Shown here: positions 19,133 to 28,283 of the stretch, piece by piece
Position numbering within the stretch: the first letter of the stretch is position 1
Layout: every line of letters starts with the position of its first letter
NCBI RefSeq assembly: GCF_013041615.1
Contig: NZ_JABEPQ010000004.1
Location: 248,001 to 312,000, forward strand
Reading direction: 5' to 3'
DNA from: Knoellia koreensis
Lineage (GTDB): Bacteria > Actinomycetota > Actinomycetes > Actinomycetales > Dermatophilaceae
Length of the DNA: 64,000 nt
The notes under the pieces: model-generated
The model's input: the letters and a program-made list of their open reading frames with translations, nothing else
Database searches by the model: none
What the model was told of the DNA's origin: nothing
Made by a program: the position numbers and the translations under genes

Positions 19133-20338
19133 TCACGTCTTGACGCGGTCGAGCGCTTGAGCGATCCAGTCCAGCCGATTGAGCGGTGCGAGAGCGTAGT
19201 GGTAGAAGTCCACTCGGCTCAGTCCCGCTTCCGCCGCGACTGCGACCTTCTCGGCCAGGTTCCCGGGGTCAGTGCAGTCCGGCGCCATCGGCCGTAGCGC
19301 CATGGACGTGGGGTGATCACCGAGAAGAGGCCGGTAGGCGTCGACGACGTCCCGGAGCTCCTGGGCCGTGCCTCGGTAGCCGAGGATCCCGAACTCGTCC
19401 ACCTTCTTGGCTGTGGCGGCTGGATCGATTCCCAGTCGGCTCGACAGCAGCCTCGGTGACTCGTCCGCCCCAAGACCCTTCATCACGTGCGGCATCGCCC
19501 CGCCGTGGTCGATGAAGGTCATCGAGACGTCCTGGCTGCTCGCGACGTCCTGAACCCGGGCCGCGATGTCGGTGACGACCGACTCACGGTGCCGGGTGTA
19601 GGCGTTCAAGGTCTCGACGAAGGTGCGGTCCCCCGGGCCGTCGGGGCGCTCGTCGGTGAACGCCCGGTGCAGGACGGTCCTCACGCCCTGGCTCAGGCTC
19701 TCGACATCGATCCCTGCCTCCGCCGCCCCACTCGTGCAGTGCGCGCAGAAGCACAGGCCGAGCAGCGCACGCTCGGCGGCGTCGAGCTCGACGAAGCACC
19801 GCTCGTGGTGGTCGCCGTGCTCGAACGGGCGATAGTGGAGCGCCTCGACCAACAGGCGTTGGATGGGATAGCGGCATACGTCCGCGGTGAGCGCCAGGAA
19901 GTAGTCCTGGACCTGAGGGTTCGCCGGGCACAGATCACCGAAGATCCGGTCGCCGAACGCGTTCTGGGTCGTCGACGTCGGGTTCGCGAAGCTGATCCGC
20001 GAGTTGTGGGTGTAGATCGTCCACGCCTGCACGTCCAGGCCGATGTGCTCGGCGCGGGAGCAGAGCTCCGCGAGCAGGTCCCGGCCGCCCGCGTCCGTCG
20101 CGACCGGGGGCACGTGACCCTCCGGATACAGCGACGGCCGCGGCTGGAACCACGCCACGTCACCCTCGTGCCGGTAGACCGTGCGCCGGGGGTTGTGCGG
20201 CAAGACGTCCCGCGCATCGTGGTAGGTCGCCGACAGCGACACCGCGTCGACACCGGCGCGGTCCCGCAGGTTGCCCAGGACGGTGTCGATCCCCTCGTCG
20301 ACCAGGTCGACACCGAAGACGAACATCGAGGACTTCAC
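19133..20338 (-). CDS. TIM-barrel-like protein of unknown function with CFCxHC motif
   Basis: 401 residues. I cannot name the family with certainty. Visible features are an alternating strand/helix pattern as in TIM barrels, HYRPFEHGDHHER near residue 168, and a Cys cluster LCFCAHC near 195. Similar Cys clusters occur in putative glycoside-hydrolase-like (GHL) barrels. The GTG at 20336-20338 overlaps the stop of the D-aminoacylase-like gene by 4 bp, so it is the last gene of that operon and probably acts on the same substrate. Confidence 0.8.
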   Translation of the reverse strand: MKSSMFVFGVDLVDEGIDTVLGNLRDRAGVDAVSLSATYHDARDVLPHNPRRTVYRHEGDVAWFQPRPSLYPEGHVPPVATDAGGRDLLAELCSRAEHIGLDVQAWTIYTHNSRISFANPTSTTQNAFGDRIFGDLCPANPQVQDYFLALTADVCRYPIQRLLVEALHYRPFEHGDHHERCFVELDAAERALLGLCFCAHCTSGAAEAGIDVESLSQGVRTVLHRAFTDERPDGPGDRTFVETLNAYTRHRESVVTDIAARVQDVASSQDVSMTFIDHGGAMPHVMKGLGADESPRLLSSRLGIDPAATAKKVDEFGILGYRGTAQELRDVVDAYRPLLGDHPTSMALRPMAPDCTDPGNLAEKVAVAAEAGLSRVDFYHYALAPLNRLDWIAQALDRVKT

Positions 20339-21954
20339 GCCGCACCGCCCTTCCTGTGGCGCAGCACCCGTCCGGCGACCGCTCCCGTGTCCTCGCCTCC
20401 GTCGATGACGACCTTGCCGTTGACGACGACGAGCTCGACGCCGGCGCTGAAGCGGTGAGGCGTGTCGAAGGTCGCGTTGTCAATCACGCGGTTCGGGTCG
20501 AAGAGGACCAGGTCGGCGGCGTAACCGGGCTTGAGGAGTCCACGGTCCGACAGGCCCAGGCGGCGAGCAGGGAGGCTCGTCATCTTGCGGATCGCCTCAG
20601 GTAGGTCGAGGACGTGCTCCTCACGGACGTACTCGCCAAGCACCCTCGCGAAGGTCCCGTAGCTGCGCGGATGCGGTCGGCCGCCCGCCTCCGGGCTGAG
20701 GGTCCAGCCGTCACTCGCGATCGCCGTCTCGGGGTGGCGCATGATCCGGCGGAGGTTCTCCTCCGACTGCCCGTGCACGATGGTGAGCACGTCGCCGCCA
20801 GCCGCGTGCAGCATGTCGAGGGCGGTGTCGACCGCCGCCTGCCGCCGGTCGATCGCAACGTCGCTGAGCTTCCACCCGACGTACTTGGCGAACGGGCCGG
20901 GCGGCGTCTCCGCGATGACGATCGTGTCCGGCTCGAAGACCCGCAGCCCGCGCAGCAGGTCCGCGGGCCCCTGCGCCGCGATGGTCTCGCGGATCCGTGC
21001 GCGCTCCTCGGGGTGCGACAGCCTGGCCTGCATCGCCGCGACACCACCTTCGAGGGCCCAGCGCGGCAGCACGACGGCCAGCCCGGTGCTCCCGGCGGTG
21101 TAGGGATACTGGTCGAGCGCGACGTCCTGGCCTGCGTCGAGGGCCGCGTCGATCAAGGCCAGGGTGTCCGACACCTTGGGCCAGTTGTCCTTGCCCATGA
21201 TCTTGTGGTGGCTGATCTGGACCGGCAGGCCGGCAGCCAGGCCGATCTGGAGCGCCTCAGCAACCGCCTCGACCACCGTTGTGGCCTCGCTGCGGATGTG
21301 CGTCGAGTAGAAGCCGCCCTCCTCCGCGACCACCGACGCCAGCGCGATCAGCTCGTCGGTCGACGCAGCGCTCGCCGGGGCGTACGTCAGGCCGCTCGAC
21401 ATTCCGAACGCGCCGGCGCGCATCGCATCCCGGACGTCGTCCTGCATGCGCGCGAGCTGGCTCTCGTCGGGCTTCGACCCGTCGAAACCCATCGTGGCGA
21501 TCCGGACGCTGCCGTGGCCCACCTGTACGGCCACGTTGCTCGACAGGGGCAGCGCCTCGAGAAGGTCGAGGTACTCCTCGGCTGTATGCCAGGAACCCCA
21601 CGGCAGTCCGGCGTCGAGGAACCCGACGTACTCCTCGAGGAGGTCCTGGTGCTCCCGGTTGACCGGAAACGGCGAGAACCCGCAGTTGCCCGTCAGCTGG
21701 GTCGTCACGCCCTGCCTGACCATGGAGTGCGCGCGGGGGTACCGGGGCAGCGTGAAGTCCGAGTGCGTGTGCAGGTCGATGAAGCCGGGGCTGACCACCA
21801 GTCCCTCCGCTTCCACGACGCGGCGGGCCGGCCGGCCGGACGGCTCCCCCACGCTCCGGATGCGCCCCTCGGAGACCGTGATGTCACCCTCGTATGCCGC
21901 TGAGCCAGTTCCGTCGACGATGAGCGCTCCGCGGATCCACAGGTCGTCAGTCAT
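20335..21954 (-). CDS. N-acyl-D-amino-acid deacylase (D-aminoacylase) family amidohydrolase
   Basis: A 539-residue metal-dependent amidohydrolase. It has the metal-binding HTHSD at residues 62-66, GNCGFSPFP near 110, QISHHKIMG near 245 and ASDGW near 414. These are hallmarks of D-aminoacylase and dihydroorotase-like enzymes that remove N-acyl groups from D-amino acids. The ATG at 21952-21954 overlaps the end of ridA by 8 bp. Hydrolysis of an amide bond in the compound imported by the nearby Dpp-type transporter is the likely role; exact specificity is not readable. Confidence 0.92.
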   Translation of the reverse strand: MTDDLWIRGALIVDGTGSAAYEGDITVSEGRIRSVGEPSGRPARRVVEAEGLVVSPGFIDLHTHSDFTLPRYPRAHSMVRQGVTTQLTGNCGFSPFPVNREHQDLLEEYVGFLDAGLPWGSWHTAEEYLDLLEALPLSSNVAVQVGHGSVRIATMGFDGSKPDESQLARMQDDVRDAMRAGAFGMSSGLTYAPASAASTDELIALASVVAEEGGFYSTHIRSEATTVVEAVAEALQIGLAAGLPVQISHHKIMGKDNWPKVSDTLALIDAALDAGQDVALDQYPYTAGSTGLAVVLPRWALEGGVAAMQARLSHPEERARIRETIAAQGPADLLRGLRVFEPDTIVIAETPPGPFAKYVGWKLSDVAIDRRQAAVDTALDMLHAAGGDVLTIVHGQSEENLRRIMRHPETAIASDGWTLSPEAGGRPHPRSYGTFARVLGEYVREEHVLDLPEAIRKMTSLPARRLGLSDRGLLKPGYAADLVLFDPNRVIDNATFDTPHRFSAGVELVVVNGKVVIDGGEDTGAVAGRVLRHRKGGAA

Positions 21955-22327
21955 CGTCGACCACGGCCGTGGCGCTCACCTCGACGAGCACTCCGGGCCG
22001 CAACCCGCAGTAGATCGTCGTACGCGCGGGGAACGGCTCGTCGAAGTATTCGGCGTAGGCCGCATTGAACTCCCCAAAGTGGTCGAGCTCCGTGAGGTAG
22101 GCGTTCACGGCGATGACGTCGCCCAGCCCTGAGCCCACGGACTCGAGGGCACCCCGAAGGTTGTCGAGGGCCAGCCGCGTCTGCGCCGTGACGCCCTCCA
22201 CCAGGGAGCGGTCGGGCAGGTAGCCGCACTGGCCGGCGATGGCCACGGTCGATCCGATGCGGACGGCGTGGGAGTAGGGGCCGCCCGGAGCGGGCCCCTC
22301 GACCGGTGTGCCCGAACGTCGCGACAC
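21947..22327 (-). CDS. RidA-family (YjgF) enamine/imine deaminase
   Basis: 126 residues. SHAVRIGSTVAIAGQCG and YCGLRPGVLVEVSATAVV carry the family pattern, with the Arg (LRPG) that binds the carboxylate of enamino acids. RidA proteins hydrolyse reactive imines released by PLP enzymes, and the gene just upstream encodes a PLP enzyme. The GTG at 22325-22327 has AAGGAG six bases upstream. RidA paralogues with other hydrolytic roles exist, so housekeeping versus pathway-specific function is open. Confidence 0.9.
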   Translation of the reverse strand: MSRRSGTPVEGPAPGGPYSHAVRIGSTVAIAGQCGYLPDRSLVEGVTAQTRLALDNLRGALESVGSGLGDVIAVNAYLTELDHFGEFNAAYAEYFDEPFPARTTIYCGLRPGVLVEVSATAVVDDD

Positions 22328-22341
22328 GAGCGTCTCCTTCT

Positions 22342-23619
22342 CTAGAAGTACGTGAGGACGCCACCGGTGACGGTCAGGTCCTCGTCGATGAGTGGAATGA
22401 GCGGCGCTCGGTCGAACGCGGCGCACGGGTGGGACAGCCCGAAGGCGACGATGTCGCCCGGTTCCAGCGACACCGACTCGGGAACGGTGAGGAAGGCATG
22501 CTGGTCCATCAGCTTCGTGACCGACGCTCCGGTGAGGTCGAAAACCTCGCCGTCTGCTCGGTGCACGCGCAGGGGGATCGGCAGTTCGACGTCGTAGGGA
22601 AGGTCCCGCTTGCCCGAGCCGACGATCACCTGGGTCGGCTCCGGGCGAGAGAGCACGACGCCCCACGCCTCGAGGGCGTTCTCGAGGCACAGGTCCTCGG
22701 AGGGGGCTCGCCTTCCATCCAGAGGTGACAGCCGCTGGTAGCGGCCGTGGTCGTGGGAGACGTAGCAGCCGCTGCGCAGCACGACGCGCACCTGCGGCTG
22801 GTCCGGCCAGGATCCGAGGATCTCCACGACCCGGTCGAAAAAGACGCTGCCGCCCGCGGTCACGAGGAACTCCTCGGTCGGGCTGGGGGCGCGCTGCTCG
22901 AGGATCTGCTGCACGACGTCCCTCACCGAGCCCAGGAGCCGGTCGACAGCGGCGATGTCGTCGGGTGAGGCCGAGGAGGCCGCGAGCCCCTCAAAGGTCT
23001 CCACTCCCGCGAGGCGAAGCGTCGACGCGTCGACGACCGCGCCCGAGACGGCGAGCGCCTCGGAGACCGAGCGCGTCCCGGTGCGGCCGCCCGCCAGGCC
23101 GAGCTCGACGAGGACGTTGAGGCGGCGCGACCCCAGCCGGTCGTGCAGGACCTCGTCCATCGCTGCGACGGTGTCGACGCTGTCAACGAGGCAGTAGAAG
23201 TCGAAGTCCTCGTCCTGCGAGAGCTCCGCAGCAACCCACTCCAGGGCTTGGCGCTCGACGAGCTCGTTGGCCAGGAACACTCGTTGCACGCCGAAGCGGC
23301 GCATCACCTGCACCTGGCCCGGCGTCCCGGCCGTAATCCCCCAGGCTCCGGCGTCGAGCTGCCGCTGGAAGAGCTGCGGGCTCATCGTCGTCTTGCCGTG
23401 CGGGGCCAGGGACACACCGCGCCGCCGGCAGTACTCCGCCATGGTCTCGATGTTGTGCGTCAGCGCCTCCGCCCGAAGGGTCGTCACGGGAAGCGACAGG
23501 TCGCCCCTGGCAACGTTCCAGCCGCGGCTGCCCAACTCCCGCAGCGGCAGGGACTCGCCGAGCGGGACTCCCTTATAGCGGAAGTCGAGGACCTCCGACT
23601 CGATGTCGTCGAGATTCAC
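22342..23619 (-). CDS. D-serine dehydratase-like / D-threonine aldolase-type PLP enzyme (amino acid deaminase)
   Basis: A 425-residue fold-type III PLP protein. The lysine in LAPHGKTTMSP (about residue 76) binds PLP, and the N-terminal domain is alanine-racemase-like. The C-terminal domain carries HPCAAFD near residue 397, matching the His/Cys zinc pair of eukaryote-type D-serine dehydratases. Expected chemistry is deamination or aldol cleavage of a D-beta-hydroxy amino acid. The GTG at 23617-23619 overlaps the FAH gene stop by 4 bp and has GGGGAGGGGG upstream. It fits with D-aminoacylase releasing D-amino acids and RidA handling imines. Confidence 0.88.
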   Translation of the reverse strand: MNLDDIESEVLDFRYKGVPLGESLPLRELGSRGWNVARGDLSLPVTTLRAEALTHNIETMAEYCRRRGVSLAPHGKTTMSPQLFQRQLDAGAWGITAGTPGQVQVMRRFGVQRVFLANELVERQALEWVAAELSQDEDFDFYCLVDSVDTVAAMDEVLHDRLGSRRLNVLVELGLAGGRTGTRSVSEALAVSGAVVDASTLRLAGVETFEGLAASSASPDDIAAVDRLLGSVRDVVQQILEQRAPSPTEEFLVTAGGSVFFDRVVEILGSWPDQPQVRVVLRSGCYVSHDHGRYQRLSPLDGRRAPSEDLCLENALEAWGVVLSRPEPTQVIVGSGKRDLPYDVELPIPLRVHRADGEVFDLTGASVTKLMDQHAFLTVPESVSLEPGDIVAFGLSHPCAAFDRAPLIPLIDEDLTVTGGVLTYF

Positions 23620-24485
23620 TCCGCCCCCTCCCCGGCGCCAGCCCGCCGGACCGGGTTGCCGAGCGTCCCGATGCCTGCGATGCGGCACTCCACCTCGTCG
23701 CCGTGGTTGATGACGACGGCGCCCGGGGTGCCGGTGGAGATGATGTCTCCCGGGAAGAGCGGCATCACCTGGCTGTGGAAGCTGACGAGCATCTCCGGGG
23801 AGAAGGTCATGTTCGCGACGTGGTTGCTGCGGTGGACGCGGCCGTTGTGCACCGTCTCCACCTCGATGTCGGCGAGCGAGTTGAAGGTCGTCAGGACCTC
23901 GTCGAGCGGGACGAGCTGCGGGCCGAACGAGAAGAAGCCGGGGAAGTTCTTCGAGCGGGTCAGGAACCTCGGGTTGCGCTGGAGGATGTCCTCGGCGGTT
24001 TGGTCGAGGATCGGGACGACGCCCCAGACGTAGTCGAGGGCCTCCGCCTCCGACACGTTCCGGCAGTAGCGGCCGATGACGACGCCGACCTCCGCCTCGG
24101 CGGTCACGCGCTCGCTCTGGGCCGGGAGCGGGATGGGATCGCCTGGGCCAATGATCGTGTGGCTGCCCTTGACGAAGGAGGCCGGCTCGTCCGGGACGTT
24201 CTCGGACAAGTCCCCGGCGTGGTCGACGTAGTTCAGGCCGATGCCCCAGAGCTTCGGTGGCGCGAGGTACGGCGCCGCATACGTCACCGAGTCGAGATCG
24301 ATGAATGCGCTCGCGGGTCCGGAGCGGGCGGCCTCACAGGCCTGCGCGTAGACGTCCTGGTTCAGCACGGCCATGAGGTCGCCGGCGAAGCCCGGGACCA
24401 GCAGGTCCACCGGGATCGCGCCGCGGTCGGGGTCGATCAGGCAGGGCCGACGCGTCGAGTTGTGGATGATCGTGGCGAGTCGCAT
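23616..24485 (-). CDS. Fumarylacetoacetate hydrolase (FAH) family protein
   Basis: A 289-residue FAH-superfamily enzyme. The C-terminal catalytic domain contains GIGLNYVDHAGD, then EVGVVIGRYCRNV (metal ligand Glu) and FPGDIISTGTPGAVV. Members hydrolyse C-C bonds of acylpyruvates or hydrate/decarboxylate 2-keto acids. It lies 13 bp downstream of a 2-hydroxyacid dehydrogenase gene in a continuous operon. A role on a keto acid from the pathway is likely. Confidence 0.9.
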   Translation of the reverse strand: MRLATIIHNSTRRPCLIDPDRGAIPVDLLVPGFAGDLMAVLNQDVYAQACEAARSGPASAFIDLDSVTYAAPYLAPPKLWGIGLNYVDHAGDLSENVPDEPASFVKGSHTIIGPGDPIPLPAQSERVTAEAEVGVVIGRYCRNVSEAEALDYVWGVVPILDQTAEDILQRNPRFLTRSKNFPGFFSFGPQLVPLDEVLTTFNSLADIEVETVHNGRVHRSNHVANMTFSPEMLVSFHSQVMPLFPGDIISTGTPGAVVINHGDEVECRIAGIGTLGNPVRRAGAGEGAE

Positions 24486-24498
24486 GAATCTCCTGTTC

Positions 24499-25485
24499 CT
24501 AGAACCAGAGGGCTTTGTTGACGACGTTGACCAGGGGTTCCCCTGCGACGAACCGCTCCGCGTTGCCGCGCAGCACGGCGAGGCGCCGCTCGACGATGTG
24601 CGGTCCCACGACGGCGACGTGGGGCGTGAGCATCGCCTTCGGGTGGCGCCACAGTGGGTGGTCGGGCGGCAGGGGCTCCGTCTCGAAGACGTCGAGACCG
24701 ACCGCTCCGAGACGACCGGCCTCGAGTGCGTCGACGACTGCCGACAGCGACACGGTCGCGCCGCGCCCGATGTTGACGAGAATGCAGTGCGAGCGCAGCT
24801 TGGCGAGTCGCCGCTCGTTGATCAGGCCCTCGCTCTCCGGAGTGTGCGGCAGGGTGAGGACGATGATGTCGGCGTCGGGCAGGACGGCATCGAGGTCTTC
24901 GGCCGCGTGCATCTCCGCGAAGCCGCTCGGGAGGTCACGTCGCAGCGCATCGACGCCGACCACCGTCACTCCGAACGTGTGCAGCATCCTGCCGATTTCG
25001 GAGCCGATTCCCCCCACGCCGACGACAACAGCCCGTGCGCTGGGGAGGTCAAGGACGTCGGAGTCGTCGAGGTGGCGGACCCACTGCGCGTCCAGCTGCT
25101 GGCGGCAGTAGGTGTGCAGCTCCCGTGCGAGACCCAGGACCATCGCCACGGCGTGGATCGCGACGTGGTCGTTGTAGATCCCCCGGAAGTTGGTCACCTC
25201 CACCGGGTGCTCGACGAGCTCGTCGAAGAAGTACCCGGCCGGCGGTGCCGCCATGGGCGCCTGGAGCCACCTGAGCCGCGAGGCCGACGCGAGGAGCTCC
25301 GGGTCGAGGGTGCCGTATGCCGCGTCCGCCGCCGGAAGCAGGCGGAGGGCGTCCTCCCGGGACTCGGCCACCTCGACGACCAGGCCGTCGATGGTGGCGA
25401 GCTCGGCCGCCCAGGCTCGCGTGGTCTCGTCGTTCGGCGGGAGCATCACGATCCGGGCGGGGGACTCCACGGTCGGCTGACTCAC
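24499..25485 (-). CDS. D-2-hydroxyacid dehydrogenase (NAD) #1
   Basis: 328 residues. The Rossmann motif VVGVGGIGSEIGRML lies near 137-151, and the catalytic Arg is in NIGRGATV. The family His is expected in LTPHVAVVGPH. These enzymes interconvert 2-keto acids and D-2-hydroxy acids. The GTG at 25483-25485 has GGGAGGGG upstream and overlaps the next dehydrogenase's stop by 4 bp. Two divergent dehydrogenases in tandem may serve two steps or two chain lengths. Confidence 0.9.
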   Translation of the reverse strand: MSQPTVESPARIVMLPPNDETTRAWAAELATIDGLVVEVAESREDALRLLPAADAAYGTLDPELLASASRLRWLQAPMAAPPAGYFFDELVEHPVEVTNFRGIYNDHVAIHAVAMVLGLARELHTYCRQQLDAQWVRHLDDSDVLDLPSARAVVVGVGGIGSEIGRMLHTFGVTVVGVDALRRDLPSGFAEMHAAEDLDAVLPDADIIVLTLPHTPESEGLINERRLAKLRSHCILVNIGRGATVSLSAVVDALEAGRLGAVGLDVFETEPLPPDHPLWRHPKAMLTPHVAVVGPHIVERRLAVLRGNAERFVAGEPLVNVVNKALWF

Positions 25486-26420
25486 TTCGCCCCTCCCAGG
25501 TCGAAGCGGTTGGTCCACTGCGACGACGAGCCGCGGAAGGCCTCGAGATTGGACTCGAAGATCTTCGCCCAGCGAGGTCCGAACGACGGGCTGTTGCCGG
25601 CCATGTGCGCCGACAGCACGACCTGGGGAAGATCCCAGAGCGGGGAGTCGGTGGGCAGCGGCTCGGGCCAGGTGACGTCGAGGCCGGCACCCCGCAGGCG
25701 CCCGTCGGTGAGGGCCTCGAGCAAAGCGCCGGTGTCGACGAGGTCCCCTCGACCGACGTTGACCAGCCAGCCGCTGCCGAGCAGCTCGAGCTCCTTGGCG
25801 CCGATGACCCCTCGGGTCTGCGGGGTCGAGGGTGCGGCGACAACCACCACGTCGGCCCACTCGAGCATCGGGTGGAGCTCGTCGGGACCCACCACGTGGG
25901 CGACCGGCCCTGAGTAGCCGACTGGCTGCCGCTTGACCCCGCGGACCTCCATGTCCCAGGCGCTCGCCCGACGGGCCACCTCCTCGCCGATGAGACCGAG
26001 CCCCACGACGAGCATGTTCTTGCCCGCGAGCTCCTCCCCGACACGCGGCGTCCACTCGTGCTGCACCATGTCACGGACCGCCGCGCCGATGTGGCGCACC
26101 GTTCCGAGCAGGAGGGCGAAGGCGTGTTCCGCCACGCAGCTCGCGTGGACGCCGTGTGCCGTGGTCAGGACGACGGACTGCTCCGCGAGGAGGTCCTTCG
26201 GGTACTGCTCGGTGCCGGCGCCTGTGCCCGCGATCCACTTCAACGAGGGTGTCAGGTAGTCGTCGCGCCAGAAGGACGTCACGAGGACCTCGGCACCGTC
26301 CTGCATCGCGGCGGCGACGTCGTCCTGATCGGCGGCGACGTGCAGGGAGATGCCGGGCACGGCTTTCAGCGCCGTGTCCACCTCGGGTGGGAACCAGGGA
26401 TGGAGGACGACTCGGGTCAT
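25482..26420 (-). CDS. D-2-hydroxyacid dehydrogenase (NAD) #2
   Basis: 312 residues. VVGLGLIGEEVARR is the dinucleotide-binding motif near residue 140, with NVGRGDLVDT carrying the catalytic Arg and SAHMAGNSP the catalytic His. It is clearly related to but divergent from the adjacent dehydrogenase. The ATG at 26418-26420 has AAAGGA upstream. It lies 13 bp after the dppC-like gene, so it is transcribed with the transporter. Confidence 0.9.
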   Translation of the reverse strand: MTRVVLHPWFPPEVDTALKAVPGISLHVAADQDDVAAAMQDGAEVLVTSFWRDDYLTPSLKWIAGTGAGTEQYPKDLLAEQSVVLTTAHGVHASCVAEHAFALLLGTVRHIGAAVRDMVQHEWTPRVGEELAGKNMLVVGLGLIGEEVARRASAWDMEVRGVKRQPVGYSGPVAHVVGPDELHPMLEWADVVVVAAPSTPQTRGVIGAKELELLGSGWLVNVGRGDLVDTGALLEALTDGRLRGAGLDVTWPEPLPTDSPLWDLPQVVLSAHMAGNSPSFGPRWAKIFESNLEAFRGSSSQWTNRFDLGGAK

Positions 26421-26433
26421 TGGACCAGTCCTT

Positions 26434-27339
26434 TCAGGCGGCAATCGGGGCACCCTTGGAGTGCTCGCCCCGGGGGTCCATGACGTCGCGGACGGCGTCG
26501 CCGACGACGTTGAAGGCGACCATGAGAAGCACGAGGGCGGCGGCGGGGGCGATGACCATCCACGGCGCGACCGTGACGAAGTTGCGCCCTTCCGAGAGCA
26601 TGCTGCCCCAGTCCGCCTGCGGCGGACTGACGCCGAGCCCCAGGAAGGCGAGAGACGCGTAAGCCAGCTGCGCTGTGGAGACGCTGAGGGCCGCGAGCAC
26701 GAGGACCGACGGCATGACGTTCGGGACGACGTGGCGAAGAAGCATCCGCACCACTGGCACGCCGGCAAGCCGTGCCGCGTCGAGGAACTCGCTGTGCTTG
26801 ACCTGAAGCGTCGCGGAGCGCGCGATCCGGCCGAAGCGAGGGATGTACACCAGGGCGATGGCGAGGGAGGCGTTGATCAGGCCGGGGCCGAGCACGGCGC
26901 TCACGATGACGGCGAGCAGCAGGGTCGGGAAGGCGAACAGCACGTCCTGTGCGCGGGTGATCAGCAGGTCGAGGAACCCGCCGGCATAGCCGGCGATGAC
27001 ACCGATGATCAAGCCGATGATGGCCGCGACACCGACGGAGACGGTGGCCACGATGAGGGCGATCTTCGCTCCGTCCATGACCCTGCTCAGCACGTCGCGA
27101 CCGAGGTCGTCCGTGCCGAGCCAGTGCTCGGCGGAGGGCGGCGAGAAGCTCGCCACGACGTTTCCGGCGATCGGGTCGAAGGGCTGGATCAGCGACCCGA
27201 GGGCGGCGACGACACCGAAGATGAGGATCACCGCCAGGGATGCGGCGCCGGACTTGTGGCGCAACAGCCGCGACGCGAGCTTGGGGCGGCGGCTCGTCTG
27301 GCTCGCGGGCGCCGCCACGGTTGCGGGAGTCTCGTTCAT
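26434..27339 (-). CDS. ABC transporter permease, DppC/OppC type
   Basis: A 301-residue membrane protein with an N-terminal cytoplasmic segment, one early TM and the permease core. The coupling (EAA) motif is DAARLAGVPVVRMLLRHVVP. HWLGTDDLGRDVLSRV near residue 72 is typical of DppC subunits. The ATG at 27337-27339 overlaps dppB by 4 bp. It forms the peptide/nickel-type importer channel with the DppB-like protein; such systems also carry oligosaccharides and glyco- or opine-like conjugates. Confidence 0.93.
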   Translation of the reverse strand: MNETPATVAAPASQTSRRPKLASRLLRHKSGAASLAVILIFGVVAALGSLIQPFDPIAGNVVASFSPPSAEHWLGTDDLGRDVLSRVMDGAKIALIVATVSVGVAAIIGLIIGVIAGYAGGFLDLLITRAQDVLFAFPTLLLAVIVSAVLGPGLINASLAIALVYIPRFGRIARSATLQVKHSEFLDAARLAGVPVVRMLLRHVVPNVMPSVLVLAALSVSTAQLAYASLAFLGLGVSPPQADWGSMLSEGRNFVTVAPWMVIAPAAALVLLMVAFNVVGDAVRDVMDPRGEHSKGAPIAA

Positions 27340-28283
27340 CGGGACCTCTGTCGTGGGTCGAGGACGGGGTAGAGCAGGTCGATGGCGGCGTTGACCACGA
27401 CGAAGACCGCGGCGAACACCATGGTGATCGCGGTGACGGAGGGGTAGTCGCGGTTGTTGATCGCATCGAGCATCCCCCGGCCGAGGCCGGGCAGGCTGAA
27501 GATCTGCTCGACGACGAGCAGGCCGCCCATCATCACGCCGAACTGGAAGCCGAGGAATGTGACGACGGGAGGCAGTGCGTTGCGCAATGCGTGGACGTAG
27601 TGGACCCTGCGCCGCTTCACGCCCACGGCGCGGGCCGTGGTGATGTACGGGTCGCTGAGGACCTCTAGGGTCGCCGAGCGGGTCATCTGCATGGTCATAG
27701 CCGCAAAAGGCAGCGTGATCGTCGCGACCGGCAGCGCCATCGAGCGCAGGTTGCCGACGAGGTCCTGCTGCCACGGCACGTAGGTGACGTTGAACAGGTC
27801 CGGGGCGAACGCCGACGCGAACAGGAGCAGCAGGATCCCGACGACGAAGACCGGCACCGAGAACATCACGAGGAGGCTGGCGCGCATCGCCGCGTCCACC
27901 CAGCCCTTGTTACTGACCGCGGCCTTGATCCCCACGGGCACACCGATCACGGTCGAGGTCACCAGGCAGAGCAGAGCGAGCTCCAAGGACACCGGGAACT
28001 GCTGCGCGATGTCCGCCGACACCTCACGGGCGGTGATGGGCGACGTGCCGAAGTCGCCGGTCACCGCGTTACCCAGCCAGTTCAGGTACTGGACGATGAG
28101 CGGCTGGTCGAGGCCGAGCTCCCGGCGCACGCGCTCGAACTGCTCGGGGGTGGCACCCTCGTGGCCAACGATCACGCTGGCGAGGTCTCCGGGGATCAGC
28201 GAGCCCAAGAAGAAGACCAACATGGACACGACCAGCAGGACGCCGAAGAGGCTGGCCAGCCGGGTCAGGGCAGGCCGGATCAT
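27336..28283 (-). CDS. ABC transporter permease, DppB/OppB type
   Basis: A 315-residue integral membrane protein with about six TMs. Characteristic are the N-terminal TM with LVVSMLVFFLGSLIPGD, the loop LGLDQPLIVQYLNWL and the coupling motif TARAVGVKRRRVHYVHALRN. The ATG at 28281-28283 has GGAGGGAG upstream and overlaps the ATPase gene by 4 bp. Confidence 0.93.
   Translation of the reverse strand: MIRPALTRLASLFGVLLVVSMLVFFLGSLIPGDLASVIVGHEGATPEQFERVRRELGLDQPLIVQYLNWLGNAVTGDFGTSPITAREVSADIAQQFPVSLELALLCLVTSTVIGVPVGIKAAVSNKGWVDAAMRASLLVMFSVPVFVVGILLLLFASAFAPDLFNVTYVPWQQDLVGNLRSMALPVATITLPFAAMTMQMTRSATLEVLSDPYITTARAVGVKRRRVHYVHALRNALPPVVTFLGFQFGVMMGGLLVVEQIFSLPGLGRGMLDAINNRDYPSVTAITMVFAAVFVVVNAAIDLLYPVLDPRQRSR

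Noticed and set aside
18906-19136. Minus-strand frame after the transposase remnant
   Set aside because: No family resemblance and no start signal. It is more likely decayed insertion-sequence DNA.
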